DNA of 64,000 nucleotides, taken from contig NZ_JACBYQ010000001.1 of assembly GCF_013408295.1 (NCBI RefSeq), positions 1,612,001 through 1,676,000 on the forward strand, written 5' to 3'. Position numbers and translations under genes: made by a program. The stretch comes from Psychromicrobium silvestre. Lineage in GTDB: Bacteria; Actinomycetota; Actinomycetes; Actinomycetales; Micrococcaceae. This document shows, piece by piece, positions 27,229-34,750 of this stretch. How positions within the stretch are numbered: position 1 is the stretch's first letter; every line of letters begins with the position of its first letter. Below the pieces are notes generated by a model. The model saw nothing but the letters and a program-made list of their open reading frames with translations, made no database searches and was not told the DNA's origin.

Positions 27229-27825
27229 ATGCCGGACAATCACCCTGCTTCGGAGCAAGATCTGCTCGCCGGGGCCGCTATTCGGCTCAAGATGGCCCGC
27301 AGCCGGGCGAAGAAAACCCTCAACGAACTCTCTGCGGAAACCGGCATCTCGGTGAGCACGCTATCCCGCCTGGAATCGGGACAACGCAAGCCCACCCTGG
27401 AGTTGCTGCTCAAGCTTGCCCGGGTTCACGGTGTGAGTCTGGACGAGCTGGTTGGCGACGGCAAGGTCGGAGATCCAAGGATCAGGCCACAGGCTATCGA
27501 GGTAAACGGCCGAAGGATGCTTCCGCTGAGCCGACAAGCCGGAGGGATCCAGGCCTATCAGGTTCTGATTCCGGCTGGCCCGCGGGAAGAACCCGCCGAA
27601 CCGGTCAGCCACGAGGGCTATGAATGGCTCTACGTACTCTCCGGAAAGCTACGCCTCTTACTCGGCGAACATGATCTGGTACTCAAAACCGGCGAAGTTG
27701 CCGAATTCGACACCCATACCCCGCACTGGATCGGCCGCGCAGAGGAATCCGCGGTGGAATATCTAACCCTCTTCGGTCCACAGGGCGAACGCCTGCACGT
27801 GCGTGCCCGACCCCGCGGCCGCTGA
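27229..27825 (+). CDS. XRE-family regulator with C-terminal cupin sensor domain
   Basis: About 198 residues. The N-terminal Cro/C1 helix-turn-helix (AAIRLKMARSRAKKTLNELSAETGISVSTLSRLESGQRKPTLELLLKLARVHGVSLDELV) is followed by a small cupin barrel (HEGYEWLYVLSGKLRLLLGEHDLVLKTGEVAEFDTHTPHWIG). Such fusions sense small metabolites and regulate adjacent genes. It is divergent from the desaturase and convergent, at a 3-bp gap, with a flavoprotein gene. ATG 27229 is preferred over GTG 27223. Confidence 0.9.
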   Translation: MPDNHPASEQDLLAGAAIRLKMARSRAKKTLNELSAETGISVSTLSRLESGQRKPTLELLLKLARVHGVSLDELVGDGKVGDPRIRPQAIEVNGRRMLPLSRQAGGIQAYQVLIPAGPREEPAEPVSHEGYEWLYVLSGKLRLLLGEHDLVLKTGEVAEFDTHTPHWIGRAEESAVEYLTLFGPQGERLHVRARPRGR

Positions 27826-27828
27826 GTT

Positions 27829-28755
27829 TCAGCCCAGCGCTATCGTCGCGGCTAGGCTGGCTCCCACCCGGTAACCCTGAGCGGCGGCGTGTACCAATTG
27901 CGCACCCGGATCGGTCACGTTCCCGGCTGCCCACAGCCCCGGTACACCGGTCTGTCCGCTCTGATCAACCCTCACAAACGGCCCGAAGGGCGTCTCCCCC
28001 ATGGCTGCGCCCAGGCTGCGCAAAATCTCATCGTGTGGCTGCATTCTGCTCAGGAAATAGAAGGCTTGGGCAGGGAGAACCCGACCATCAGCCAACCGCA
28101 CACCGCGGAGCCGTGGCACGCCCGCGGAGTCGCCGTCGGACTCCAGCGCGGCCACCTCGCCCTCTTGCAGGGCGACCCCACGTTGAACTAGCTGCTCCAG
28201 CGCGGCCGCATTCTCGGCTATCAATTGTTGAGAGCCGACGACGGTCAATTGCCCGGTCAGCCTGCTCACCAACGCTGCCCGGTGAAGATCTATCCCGCTG
28301 GTGGCCCAGAACACCGTGCGCAGGTCTCTCGCCTCCCAGCCATGGCAGAAGGGACAGACCAAGGCATCCCGCCCCCAGAGTTCGGCAAGACCCGGAAGCT
28401 CGGGAAGCTCATCCTTAACTCCGGTGGCCACCACAAGTTGGCCGGCTTGCAGTGAGCCTCCACTGGCGAGCTCTAACTGAAATTCTCCGGAGGTCTTGGT
28501 GGCTACCAGAACCTCATCGTGCAACAGTTCCACACCATAAGCGGCGACTTCTTCCTGGGCCAGCCTCAGCAGCTCGGCGGGGCTTGCCCCATCCCTGGTC
28601 AAGTAGCCCTGCGAATGCGCCGCAACGGCGTTACGGGGCTTGCCCGCATCCACCACAACAACTCGCAAGCGCATTCGGGCCGCCACCAAGGCAGCACTCA
28701 ACCCGGCTAGACCCCCGCCAACAACGATGACATCGATATGAGATGCGTTATCCAT
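27829..28755 (-). CDS. thioredoxin-reductase-like NAD(P)/FAD oxidoreductase
   Basis: About 308 residues. The FAD site is VIVVGGGLAGLSAALVAARM, and the redox pair is CPFC in DALVCPFCHGWEARDL. The C-terminal FAD contact resembles GVPGLWAAGNVTDPGAQLVHAAAQG. The protein belongs to the short thioredoxin-reductase-like family, although the CPFC sequence and the weak NADPH motif separate it from true TrxB. Start ATG 28755 has GGGGAG immediately next to it, a tight spacing; an upstream TTG start at 28791 is possible. Its 5' end faces the LAP cluster, but it is transcribed away from it. Confidence 0.85.
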   Translation of the reverse strand: MDNASHIDVIVVGGGLAGLSAALVAARMRLRVVVVDAGKPRNAVAAHSQGYLTRDGASPAELLRLAQEEVAAYGVELLHDEVLVATKTSGEFQLELASGGSLQAGQLVVATGVKDELPELPGLAELWGRDALVCPFCHGWEARDLRTVFWATSGIDLHRAALVSRLTGQLTVVGSQQLIAENAAALEQLVQRGVALQEGEVAALESDGDSAGVPRLRGVRLADGRVLPAQAFYFLSRMQPHDEILRSLGAAMGETPFGPFVRVDQSGQTGVPGLWAAGNVTDPGAQLVHAAAQGYRVGASLAATIALG

Positions 28756-28845
28756 CTCCCCAGCATGCAATCGCTTTCCGCAATTCAGCAAATAATTTGC
28801 TACTTCGGCAAATCAGTTAATTATCCACAATATGTATATTAGTGA

Positions 28846-28875
28846 TTGACAAAGACTCGGCTACTTATTTACGCT
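28846..28875 (+). promoter_or_regulatory. candidate promoter of the LAP gene cluster
   Basis: TTGACA (28846-28851) is a perfect -35 box. With an 18-base spacer it is followed by TACGCT (28870-28875), which keeps the key T1, A2 and T6 of a -10 box. The region is markedly AT-rich compared with its surroundings. Transcription would start near 28882, right at the first palindrome. Confidence 0.55.
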
Positions 28876-28883
28876 CTGAGGCA

Positions 28884-28919
28884 AGCCTTCGAGCTCGAAG
28901 GCTCCCGGTCCTGACCGGG
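28884..28919 (+). promoter_or_regulatory. two back-to-back palindromes in the LAP leader
   Basis: The first, AGCCTTCGAGCTCGAAGGCT (28884-28903), is a perfect 20-bp dyad. The second, CCCGGTC-CT-GACCGGG (28904-28919), follows with no gap. No T-run follows, so these are not ordinary terminators. They lie between the likely transcription start and the ribosome-binding site (GAGGAG, 28938-28943). They may be operators, RNA-stabilising 5' hairpins or an attenuation device. Confidence 0.8.
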
Positions 28920-28947
28920 AACAACCACGTTAGGAAAGAGGAGAACC

Positions 28948-29136
28948 ATGAGTAGCTCAACCGCCTTGCCCGAAGCGATCGAAACAATGCCTGGAAAGGT
29001 CATGCCCGAAGTCTTGAAGGAGCTCGACTTCGAAATCAGTGGCGCACTTGTTACCCCAGCCACCATGGACAACAACACCACCGTGACGTTGTCCTCGTCA
29101 TGCACCGGTCGTCCGCAGCAGCCCACCCGTCCGTAA
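28948..29136 (+). CDS. LAP/TOMM precursor peptide
   Basis: A 62-residue peptide with a strong ribosome-binding site (GAGGAG, 4 bases before ATG). Residues 1-40 look like a leader: acidic and hydrophobic, with PEVLKELDFEISG (20-32) as the likely recognition segment. The end, TTVTLSSSCTGRPQQPTRP (44-62), looks like the core: Ser49-Ser51, Cys52 and Thr53 give a compact run of residues that can become azolines, followed by a Pro/Arg/Gln tail. It is directly followed (5 bp) by the E1-like protein, YcaO, SagB-type dehydrogenase and ABC exporter genes, which is the evidence for precursor status. There is no second copy nearby. The cleavage site and the modified residues are unknown. Confidence 0.85.
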   Translation: MSSSTALPEAIETMPGKVMPEVLKELDFEISGALVTPATMDNNTTVTLSSSCTGRPQQPTRP

Positions 29137-29141
29137 TCACC

Positions 29142-30017
29142 ATGGACGCCACCTACGCTCTCGCGCCGGGAGTACGCCAAGCGGATTTCGAGGATTCCTA
29201 CGTCTTGGTCTGCGGTAAATCCATCGTGAGATTCCGCGAGAATCAAGATCTAGCAAAGGCGCTTTTCGGCTTCCTACAGAGCCCTCGCACCGTTGAGGAG
29301 GTGGCGGGAGGCGTCCCGGGCCTCGACCGGCCCGGGCGTCTCCTGGCAGCGCTGCATTCCGCTGGCATACTCAGTAGGCCATCTGGCCTGATCGGCCAGC
29401 TCATTGGCCTCGCTGCTTCAGCGGGAACTGACACCTTCTACTTAGACATTCCGGTCGAACTCGAGTCCCGCCTGCCACACACCCTCGGAAGCTCTAACGG
29501 ACTGAGCCTTACTCCAGGCGAGCAGCGAACTCCGACCATAGTTATCCGCTCCGGCGTCCCGGAAATGATAGAACGGTGCAGGCAGCTCTGGGCTACAGAG
29601 ACCTGCCATCTTCCGGTGCTTCCCTTCGACGGCGGAAAACTCATTATTGGGCCAGCGGTAGTGCCCGGTCTGACGGCTTGCTTCGAATGCCTGATGGCTC
29701 GGAAGGCCGCGATGACCGATTGGCCGGATGAATACCTGCGCTTTCATCAGGGCATCTCCGCCGGAGGGTTCACCGACGCCGATCTGGCCCTAGGAGTCAA
29801 CCTCGCCCTGAGATTGGCTCAGGGTGCCTTCTCGCAGCAATTGGGCGAGCTAATTGGCGCCTGCACGGTCTTCGATCCCATCTCCCTCACCATGTACAGC
29901 TCAAGAGTTTGGAGTGTTCCCCGGTGCCCCACATGTTCCAAGAGCGGGAAGTTGTCGACCAGCTATCCATGGCTCGCCCCAACCCACTCCGCAGCGGCAT
30001 TATCGGCCCCGATCTAG
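29142..30017 (+). CDS. TOMM leader-binding E1-like cyclodehydratase partner (SagC-like)
   Basis: A 291-residue protein. Residues 1-80 fit the winged-helix RiPP-recognition element (LAPGVRQADFEDSYVLVCG, LFGFLQSPRTVEEVAGG), which binds the leader. The rest is an E1-like ThiF-derived fold with the structural zinc pairs C180/C183 (CFEC) and C262/C265 (CPTC) but no ATP-grasp or adenylation motif, as expected for the C-protein partner of a YcaO. ATG 29142, 5 bp after the precursor stop, is chosen; an in-frame ATG at 29100 would overlap the precursor. No good ribosome-binding site is seen, so translation is probably coupled. The 3' end overlaps the YcaO gene. Confidence 0.87.
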   Translation: MDATYALAPGVRQADFEDSYVLVCGKSIVRFRENQDLAKALFGFLQSPRTVEEVAGGVPGLDRPGRLLAALHSAGILSRPSGLIGQLIGLAASAGTDTFYLDIPVELESRLPHTLGSSNGLSLTPGEQRTPTIVIRSGVPEMIERCRQLWATETCHLPVLPFDGGKLIIGPAVVPGLTACFECLMARKAAMTDWPDEYLRFHQGISAGGFTDADLALGVNLALRLAQGAFSQQLGELIGACTVFDPISLTMYSSRVWSVPRCPTCSKSGKLSTSYPWLAPTHSAAALSAPI

Positions 30018-31171
30018 GACTGATTCCGGCGGTCCAACCGATCCGGGTGCGTCCGGGGTGGATTAATGCACCTGCTCTGGTGGTGCACGGCCCTCGTTTG
30101 CCAAGCTTCGTTGGTGCGAATCTACCCAGCCAGTCCTCCACAGGCTTCGGATTAGGGGCGGAGCAGCTTTTTGGATCCGCCTGCGGAGAGTTCATCGAAC
30201 GCTATTCAGCTGGCATCTTGCCCACCAGCAATATCAAATTCCCGGCATCCGAAAAAATCCCGGCGAAGGAATTCCAACAATTCACCTCGGAGCAGTACAG
30301 CAGCAGCGAATTCCCCTATGTCCCACCGGAGTCGCTGGAACGCCTCCCCTATACCCGTGCATTTGGAGCCTTAGATCACCGGCCGGTGGCGGTACCAGCG
30401 GATCTGGTACACCTCAATCCCAGCAGCGAACGGCAGTGGTGCACCATCACCTCCAGCGGTTTAGCCGCAGGGAGGAACTACGGCATGGCCGCCCGGGCAG
30501 CCATCTTCGAACTGATCGAGCGAGATGCCTTTATGTGCGCTTGGTATGGCCGGCGCAGTGGCGTCTGCCTGAGCTTGCCGGAGAATGTCCCCACCCACTT
30601 TTCGGCTGAACTCAGGGGCATCTGCCGGCAGCTGGAACTTCTTGGCGTCACCATCACCCTGGTTCGATTCGAAGGAGTAGGCGGCGTTCCGGTAGTGCTC
30701 TCCTGCGCACGCTCGGCCTCCGTGGGCTTAGCCGTCGGTTGCTCGGCAAAAGCGGATATTCGGGCTGCTATGACGGCTGCCTTCATTGAGTCCGTGCACA
30801 CTCACAACTGGGCTCATCGGATGCGAGAGGAAACGCCGGATATCTCCGCGATCAATGACCTGGAGGATCACATTGCCTTCCATGCCCAAGCCGCCAATCG
30901 CAACACCAACTCCTTCCTGGATTCAGGTCCGGCGGTGAGCGAGGCGGATTTCATTGCCGATGGCGGGTATGGCCTAGCCGAGACCCTCGAAGCGGCCGAG
31001 CGTGCGGGCTGGGACATCTGGCTGGCCGACGTCCGCTCCCGGGATGTGGCGGCTCAGGGCTGGCATGTCATTCGCGCACTGAGTCCACAGGCAGCGACCT
31101 TGGACGTCGACGAACCGCACCTGCGCCAGCATCCCGGTGCCCTACACACCACTCCCCATCCATTCCCCTAA
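29969..31171 (+). CDS. YcaO-domain azoline-forming cyclodehydratase
   Basis: About 400 residues. YcaO enzymes activate the peptide backbone with ATP to form thiazolines and oxazolines. The ATP/Mg motifs are visible: SACGEFIER (S70-x3-E74-xx-E77-R78) and AAIFELIERDAFMCAWYG (E181, E184, R185). The protein ends in PHPFP (396-400), the C-terminal PxPxP signature of peptide cyclodehydratases that separates them from other YcaO groups. ATG 29969 overlaps the E1-like gene by 49 bp; ATG 29933 and TTG 29909 are alternatives. Together with the preceding protein it forms a split SagC/SagD-like cyclodehydratase. Confidence 0.93.
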   Translation: MARPNPLRSGIIGPDLGLIPAVQPIRVRPGWINAPALVVHGPRLPSFVGANLPSQSSTGFGLGAEQLFGSACGEFIERYSAGILPTSNIKFPASEKIPAKEFQQFTSEQYSSSEFPYVPPESLERLPYTRAFGALDHRPVAVPADLVHLNPSSERQWCTITSSGLAAGRNYGMAARAAIFELIERDAFMCAWYGRRSGVCLSLPENVPTHFSAELRGICRQLELLGVTITLVRFEGVGGVPVVLSCARSASVGLAVGCSAKADIRAAMTAAFIESVHTHNWAHRMREETPDISAINDLEDHIAFHAQAANRNTNSFLDSGPAVSEADFIADGGYGLAETLEAAERAGWDIWLADVRSRDVAAQGWHVIRALSPQAATLDVDEPHLRQHPGALHTTPHPFP

Positions 31172-31183
31172 ACAAGGAGCATC

Positions 31184-31987
31184 GTGAGCACCTTACCCGA
31201 GAAAGTCCTACCTTGGGCAAAGCTGGACGATCCAGCGGAGAACTATCACCTGGCCTCAAAACTGAGCAGATGGGTCAGCGCATCTTCCTCCGCGATGTAT
31301 GCACATGAGTTGGTCAATGACCCGGAGGCGTTGGCAAGTTTCGGGGTGCCTAGCGCTAGCTATCCCGGCACGGAGCGTTATGAGCTCAAATCATCCAGTT
31401 GGGGCTCTAGGGTCTCCGAGGTGCTGCGTGCCAGGCACTCCGCGCAGTCATTTTCGGCAGCGCTAGTGAGCACCCAAATTTTCAGCACCATCCTCCGGGA
31501 GTCGGCCTGCGTGACGGAAAGCTACGGGCGCGGCACACCTTCGGCAGGCGGACTCTATCCCATCGATATCTACCTTTGCGTCAATTCGGTGCAGGGACTG
31601 CCGCCGGGGATCTATTCGCTAGACCCCTTTGCCGCCGTCGTAAACCGACTGCCACTGCGAGAGGATCCGCGAGCCTTCCTGCAAGAGACCTTGGTCTTCC
31701 AGAACCTCGCCGAGAACTCTGCCTTCCACGTTTTCTTCGTGGCCTCGATGGCTCGCCTCCGGATCAAGTACGGGCAACGTTCCTATCGTTTTGCGCTCAT
31801 TGAAACCGGGCACCTGGCCCAAGCGATGATTATGTGCGCGCAGGAGTATGGACTAGCCAGTTGCCCGGTGGGTGGGTTCATCGATCAGAACGTGGATGAT
31901 TTGCTCTGCCTCGACGGAGTGGAGCAATCGGTGCTTTATAGCGTGGCCTTCGGCCAACCGGATTACCTCGAAGGCAGGCGCGCATGA
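31184..31987 (+). CDS. SagB-type FMN-dependent azoline dehydrogenase
   Basis: A 267-residue nitroreductase-fold enzyme of the SagB/ThcOx type, which oxidises azolines to aromatic azoles with FMN. Visible motifs are RARHSAQSF (82-90, the degenerate RxSxRxF start), TPSAGGLYPIDIYL (118-131) and KYGQRSYRFALIETGHLAQ (195-213), which includes the Lys-Tyr pair conserved and important in this family. GLASCPVGGFID follows. The start is GTG with AAGGAG 6 bases upstream, 12 bp after the YcaO stop. Its presence means that the product probably carries azoles, not only azolines. Confidence 0.92.
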   Translation: MSTLPEKVLPWAKLDDPAENYHLASKLSRWVSASSSAMYAHELVNDPEALASFGVPSASYPGTERYELKSSSWGSRVSEVLRARHSAQSFSAALVSTQIFSTILRESACVTESYGRGTPSAGGLYPIDIYLCVNSVQGLPPGIYSLDPFAAVVNRLPLREDPRAFLQETLVFQNLAENSAFHVFFVASMARLRIKYGQRSYRFALIETGHLAQAMIMCAQEYGLASCPVGGFIDQNVDDLLCLDGVEQSVLYSVAFGQPDYLEGRRA

Positions 31988-32874
31988 GCGGCAACGCAAT
32001 GGTTAGTTGGCAGCGGGTGAGCAAAGAATACGCAGGCAAGCCCGCATTATTGGACTTTTCCCTAGACCTTGGCCCGGGAGTGCACTGCCTTTTAGGGCCA
32101 AATGGCGCCGGGAAGACCACTGCGCTGAACATTCTGACCGGCATCCGATCGGCCAGTTCGGGAGAGGTTCAGCTGCTCGGTCAGCGCGTCAGCCGAGGCG
32201 GCAAACAAGCCAGATCACTAGGTTGCGTGCCTCAGTCACTGTCCTTCCCGCCAACACTCAAGGTGGTCGAGGTTCTTCGCTTTATTGCCGTGCACTACCC
32301 GGATCCGCTTGACTTCGCCGAATTGGAGACGAAATTAGACCTTGCGGGAATCCTCCCCAAGCAGTGTGGCAGTCTCTCCGGAGGTCAGCTGCGGAGGCTC
32401 GGAATCGCCGCCGCCATCATGTCGAACGCACCCGTGCTCATCCTGGACGAGCCGCTCGCGGGCCTGGATATTGACGGGCGGGCAGCGGTGCGTCACTTAC
32501 TCCTGGAGCAACAAGAACAAGGCCGCTGCGTGATCATGGCCTCACATGACTACGCCGAGATTGAGGCCACCGCCGATACCGTCACCCTGATGCAGGATGG
32601 CCGCAAACTAGCCACCGGCAGCATCGCGGAGATCAGGGACACCTTGGACATCTCTTACCTCAGCTTTGAATCCCCGGCAGCGCCGCCCACCGAGCTAGCG
32701 ACGTTAGGCACCTTGCAGGAACTCGGAGCCGGACGCTACCGATTGATCACCAAACAGCCCGATCCGGCTAGCAAGCTCATTGTGGAACTAATCCCCCAGC
32801 CACGACTGCAGATCTCCCAGTCATCCCTTGAGGACGCGGTGAGCAACTTGTTGAAGAAGGAGGCCGGGCAATGA
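31984..32874 (+). CDS. ABC transporter ATP-binding protein of the LAP cluster
   Basis: A 296-residue ATPase. Walker A is GPNGAGKTT (38-46), the signature is LSGGQ (131-135) and Walker B is VLILDEP (151-157), followed by an H-loop in ASHDYAEIE. The last 80 residues are an accessory domain. It overlaps the dehydrogenase by 4 bp and the permease by 4 bp. It powers export of the modified peptide and, in such clusters, often self-protection; either role is inferred from position. Confidence 0.92.
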   Translation: MSGNAMVSWQRVSKEYAGKPALLDFSLDLGPGVHCLLGPNGAGKTTALNILTGIRSASSGEVQLLGQRVSRGGKQARSLGCVPQSLSFPPTLKVVEVLRFIAVHYPDPLDFAELETKLDLAGILPKQCGSLSGGQLRRLGIAAAIMSNAPVLILDEPLAGLDIDGRAAVRHLLLEQQEQGRCVIMASHDYAEIEATADTVTLMQDGRKLATGSIAEIRDTLDISYLSFESPAAPPTELATLGTLQELGAGRYRLITKQPDPASKLIVELIPQPRLQISQSSLEDAVSNLLKKEAGQ

Positions 32875-33590
32875 AATACCTGGTGGAATACGTACGGATT
32901 CAGTTCCTGGAGCTGCTCCGATTGCCGTCCTTCTTCCTGCCGCTGGTGGCTCTTCCCGCGGTTTTCTATCTGATGGCCGGGGCACGTAGCGGACCGCTCG
33001 CGGGAATCTCGCTGTTCAGCTATCTGGCCTTCGCCATTATGGGCACCATGATGTTCCAATTCGGCGTGGGTATCGCGGCGAACCGGAATGATCCTTGGAA
33101 TCTCTATCTTCTAACCCTGCCTGCCAGTTCCAGGCTCCGAATAGGCTCGCAATTGCTCACCGGCTTGGTGTTCGCCGTCCTCTTCGCGCTCCCGCTCTTG
33201 GCCATCGGTTTATTCAATGGAGCATTGCTGTCGATCAGCCCGGCAGGTTTGGGGATGGGAGCAGCAGCGCTTTTGATCGGCGGTGTGGTCCACGGTGCGC
33301 TGGGCTTGGCTCTGGGTTACTGGCTGCCGGTGAGAGGAGCCACTCCGATCACCAGCCTGCTGTACTTCCCCTTGTCCTTTGTCGGTGGACTGTTCGGGCC
33401 GGTGGATTTGGGAGCCTTGCAAGTTCTGCACGATTTCAGCCCCACCGGGGCATGGACCGATCTGATCGCCGGGGCGCTGGCCGGATCGGTGCCCTGGAGG
33501 GCCCTGTTAGTGCTGGGGATCTACTTCCTGCTCTGCGGAACAGCCGCAGTATTGGGCTACCGCCGGGTAGAGCAGACCCAGTATCGCTGA
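32871..33590 (+). CDS. ABC-2-type permease of the LAP cluster
   Basis: A 239-residue integral membrane protein with six predicted helices, in the ABC-2 permease style (LEYVRIQFLELLRLPSFFLPLV at the start, then FGVGIAANRNDPWNLYLLTLPAS). It overlaps the ATPase gene by 4 bp and is the last gene of the cluster. It meets convergent murB after 25 bp with no clear terminator. No separate leader protease or immunity gene is seen, so this pair must either export an already cleaved peptide or rely on a host protease. Confidence 0.88.
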   Translation: MKYLVEYVRIQFLELLRLPSFFLPLVALPAVFYLMAGARSGPLAGISLFSYLAFAIMGTMMFQFGVGIAANRNDPWNLYLLTLPASSRLRIGSQLLTGLVFAVLFALPLLAIGLFNGALLSISPAGLGMGAAALLIGGVVHGALGLALGYWLPVRGATPITSLLYFPLSFVGGLFGPVDLGALQVLHDFSPTGAWTDLIAGALAGSVPWRALLVLGIYFLLCGTAAVLGYRRVEQTQYR

Positions 33591-33615
33591 GTTCGGGGAG
33601 CCCACCCGTTGCGGT

Positions 33616-34665
33616 TCAGAGCTCGCAGCCAATCAGTAACGGCTCCGGGTGCAGCACGATGCCAAACCGCTCGGCTACCCCGGCACGGACGGCACGGGCG
33701 ACGGCGAGCAGGTCTTCGGCGCGTGCCTCACCTCTGTTGGTCACAGCCAGCGAATGCTTGGTGGACAGGCTAGCCCGCCCACCGCTTAGCTCCAGCCCGA
33801 AGCCCTTTTGGAACCCCGAGTGCGAGATCAGCCAGGCAGCGCTGAGCTTCACTTCTTGGCTTCCCTCCACCGGATAACGTGGTGCGGTCTCCGGCAGGGT
33901 TTCAGCCACCGAGGGAGCGACAATCGGATTGGTGAAAAAAGATCCGGTCGAATAGCTGTCCCGGTCTTGGGAATCAAGCACCATCCCCTTTGCCGAGCGC
34001 AACTCCAACACGGCCCGACGAACGTCAAGGGCATAGGCACGCTCACCAATGGACACACCCAAGCGGGAGGCCAATTCTGCGTAGCGGATTGGGGCGCTCA
34101 TTCGACCCAAAGCCAATTGAAACTCAACGGTGAGTACCACGTAGCGGGGCGAGCCCGCCGTCGTCGCTCGTTTAAGAGCCGAGTCCCGATAGCCGAAACC
34201 AATCTCCGAATTGGTCATCGTGGTTACTTTGCTCAGTTGGCGGTCCCAGACCCTGATCGCGGCTATGGTCTGCGAAACATCTGCGCCGTAGGCACCCACA
34301 TTCTGCACGGGAGTCGCACCGGTTGAGCCCGGGATGCCCGAGAGTGCTTCCAGACCGCTCCAGGCGTGCCGCACCGTTTCGTGGACCAATTCGTCCCAGT
34401 TCTGCCCGGCCTGGACCACCACGGAGGCACCACCACAGCTATCCTCCGAGCTGAGCTGGTAGCCCTGGCTGGCGATCTGCAATACCGTACCGTCGAAGCC
34501 CTCATCGGCAACCAGCAGATTGGAGCCACCGCCGACAATCAGCAGCTTCTCCCCAGCGGCATCGATGGAACGTACCGCCTCGATCAGTTCGGATTCCGAC
34601 TCGGCACGAAGAAATTCTTTAGCCTCGCCACCCACCGCCGAAGTGGTCAAATCTGCCAATCTCAT
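33616..34665 (-). CDS. murB: UDP-N-acetylmuramate dehydrogenase
   Basis: A 349-residue FAD enzyme that makes UDP-N-acetylmuramate for peptidoglycan. The FAD-binding region has LLIVGGGSNLLVADEGFDG and ALSGIPGSTGATPVQNVGAYG. The catalytic serine lies in STGSFFTNPIV, and the end carries HSLAVTNRGEARAEDLLAVA. It follows the transporter and dehydratase genes on the minus strand after an 85-bp spacer containing an inverted repeat. In related actinomycetes murB is also found beside hadA/hadB-like genes. Confidence 0.96.
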   Translation of the reverse strand: MRLADLTTSAVGGEAKEFLRAESESELIEAVRSIDAAGEKLLIVGGGSNLLVADEGFDGTVLQIASQGYQLSSEDSCGGASVVVQAGQNWDELVHETVRHAWSGLEALSGIPGSTGATPVQNVGAYGADVSQTIAAIRVWDRQLSKVTTMTNSEIGFGYRDSALKRATTAGSPRYVVLTVEFQLALGRMSAPIRYAELASRLGVSIGERAYALDVRRAVLELRSAKGMVLDSQDRDSYSTGSFFTNPIVAPSVAETLPETAPRYPVEGSQEVKLSAAWLISHSGFQKGFGLELSGGRASLSTKHSLAVTNRGEARAEDLLAVARAVRAGVAERFGIVLHPEPLLIGCEL

Positions 34666-34717
34666 GGGTCCAAGCTTATCGCCCAGGGACCCGAGCCGAG
34701 CTCGCGAGGTTTGGGGA

Positions 34718-34738
34718 GGAGGATAAGCGTTATCCTCC
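34718..34738. promoter_or_regulatory. inverted repeat GGAGGATAA-GCG-TTATCCTCC
   Basis: Perfect 9-bp arms with a 3-base centre lie in the spacer between murB and the upstream transporter gene. No T-run follows on either strand. Related sequence occurs at about 37001-37052. It could be a weak hairpin separating the two genes or an operator for murB. Confidence 0.5.
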
Positions 34739-34750
34739 GAGGGGCCCGAG

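Noticed and set aside
27829..28755. Thioredoxin-reductase-like gene as part of the LAP cluster
   Set aside because: It is transcribed away from the precursor, is separated by its own start region, and LAP clusters do not require such a reductase. It is kept as an independent gene.
28948..33590. Thiopeptide or lanthipeptide interpretation of the cluster
   Set aside because: No LanB-type dehydratase, cycloaddition enzyme or LanC-like gene is present, and the precursor has a single Cys.
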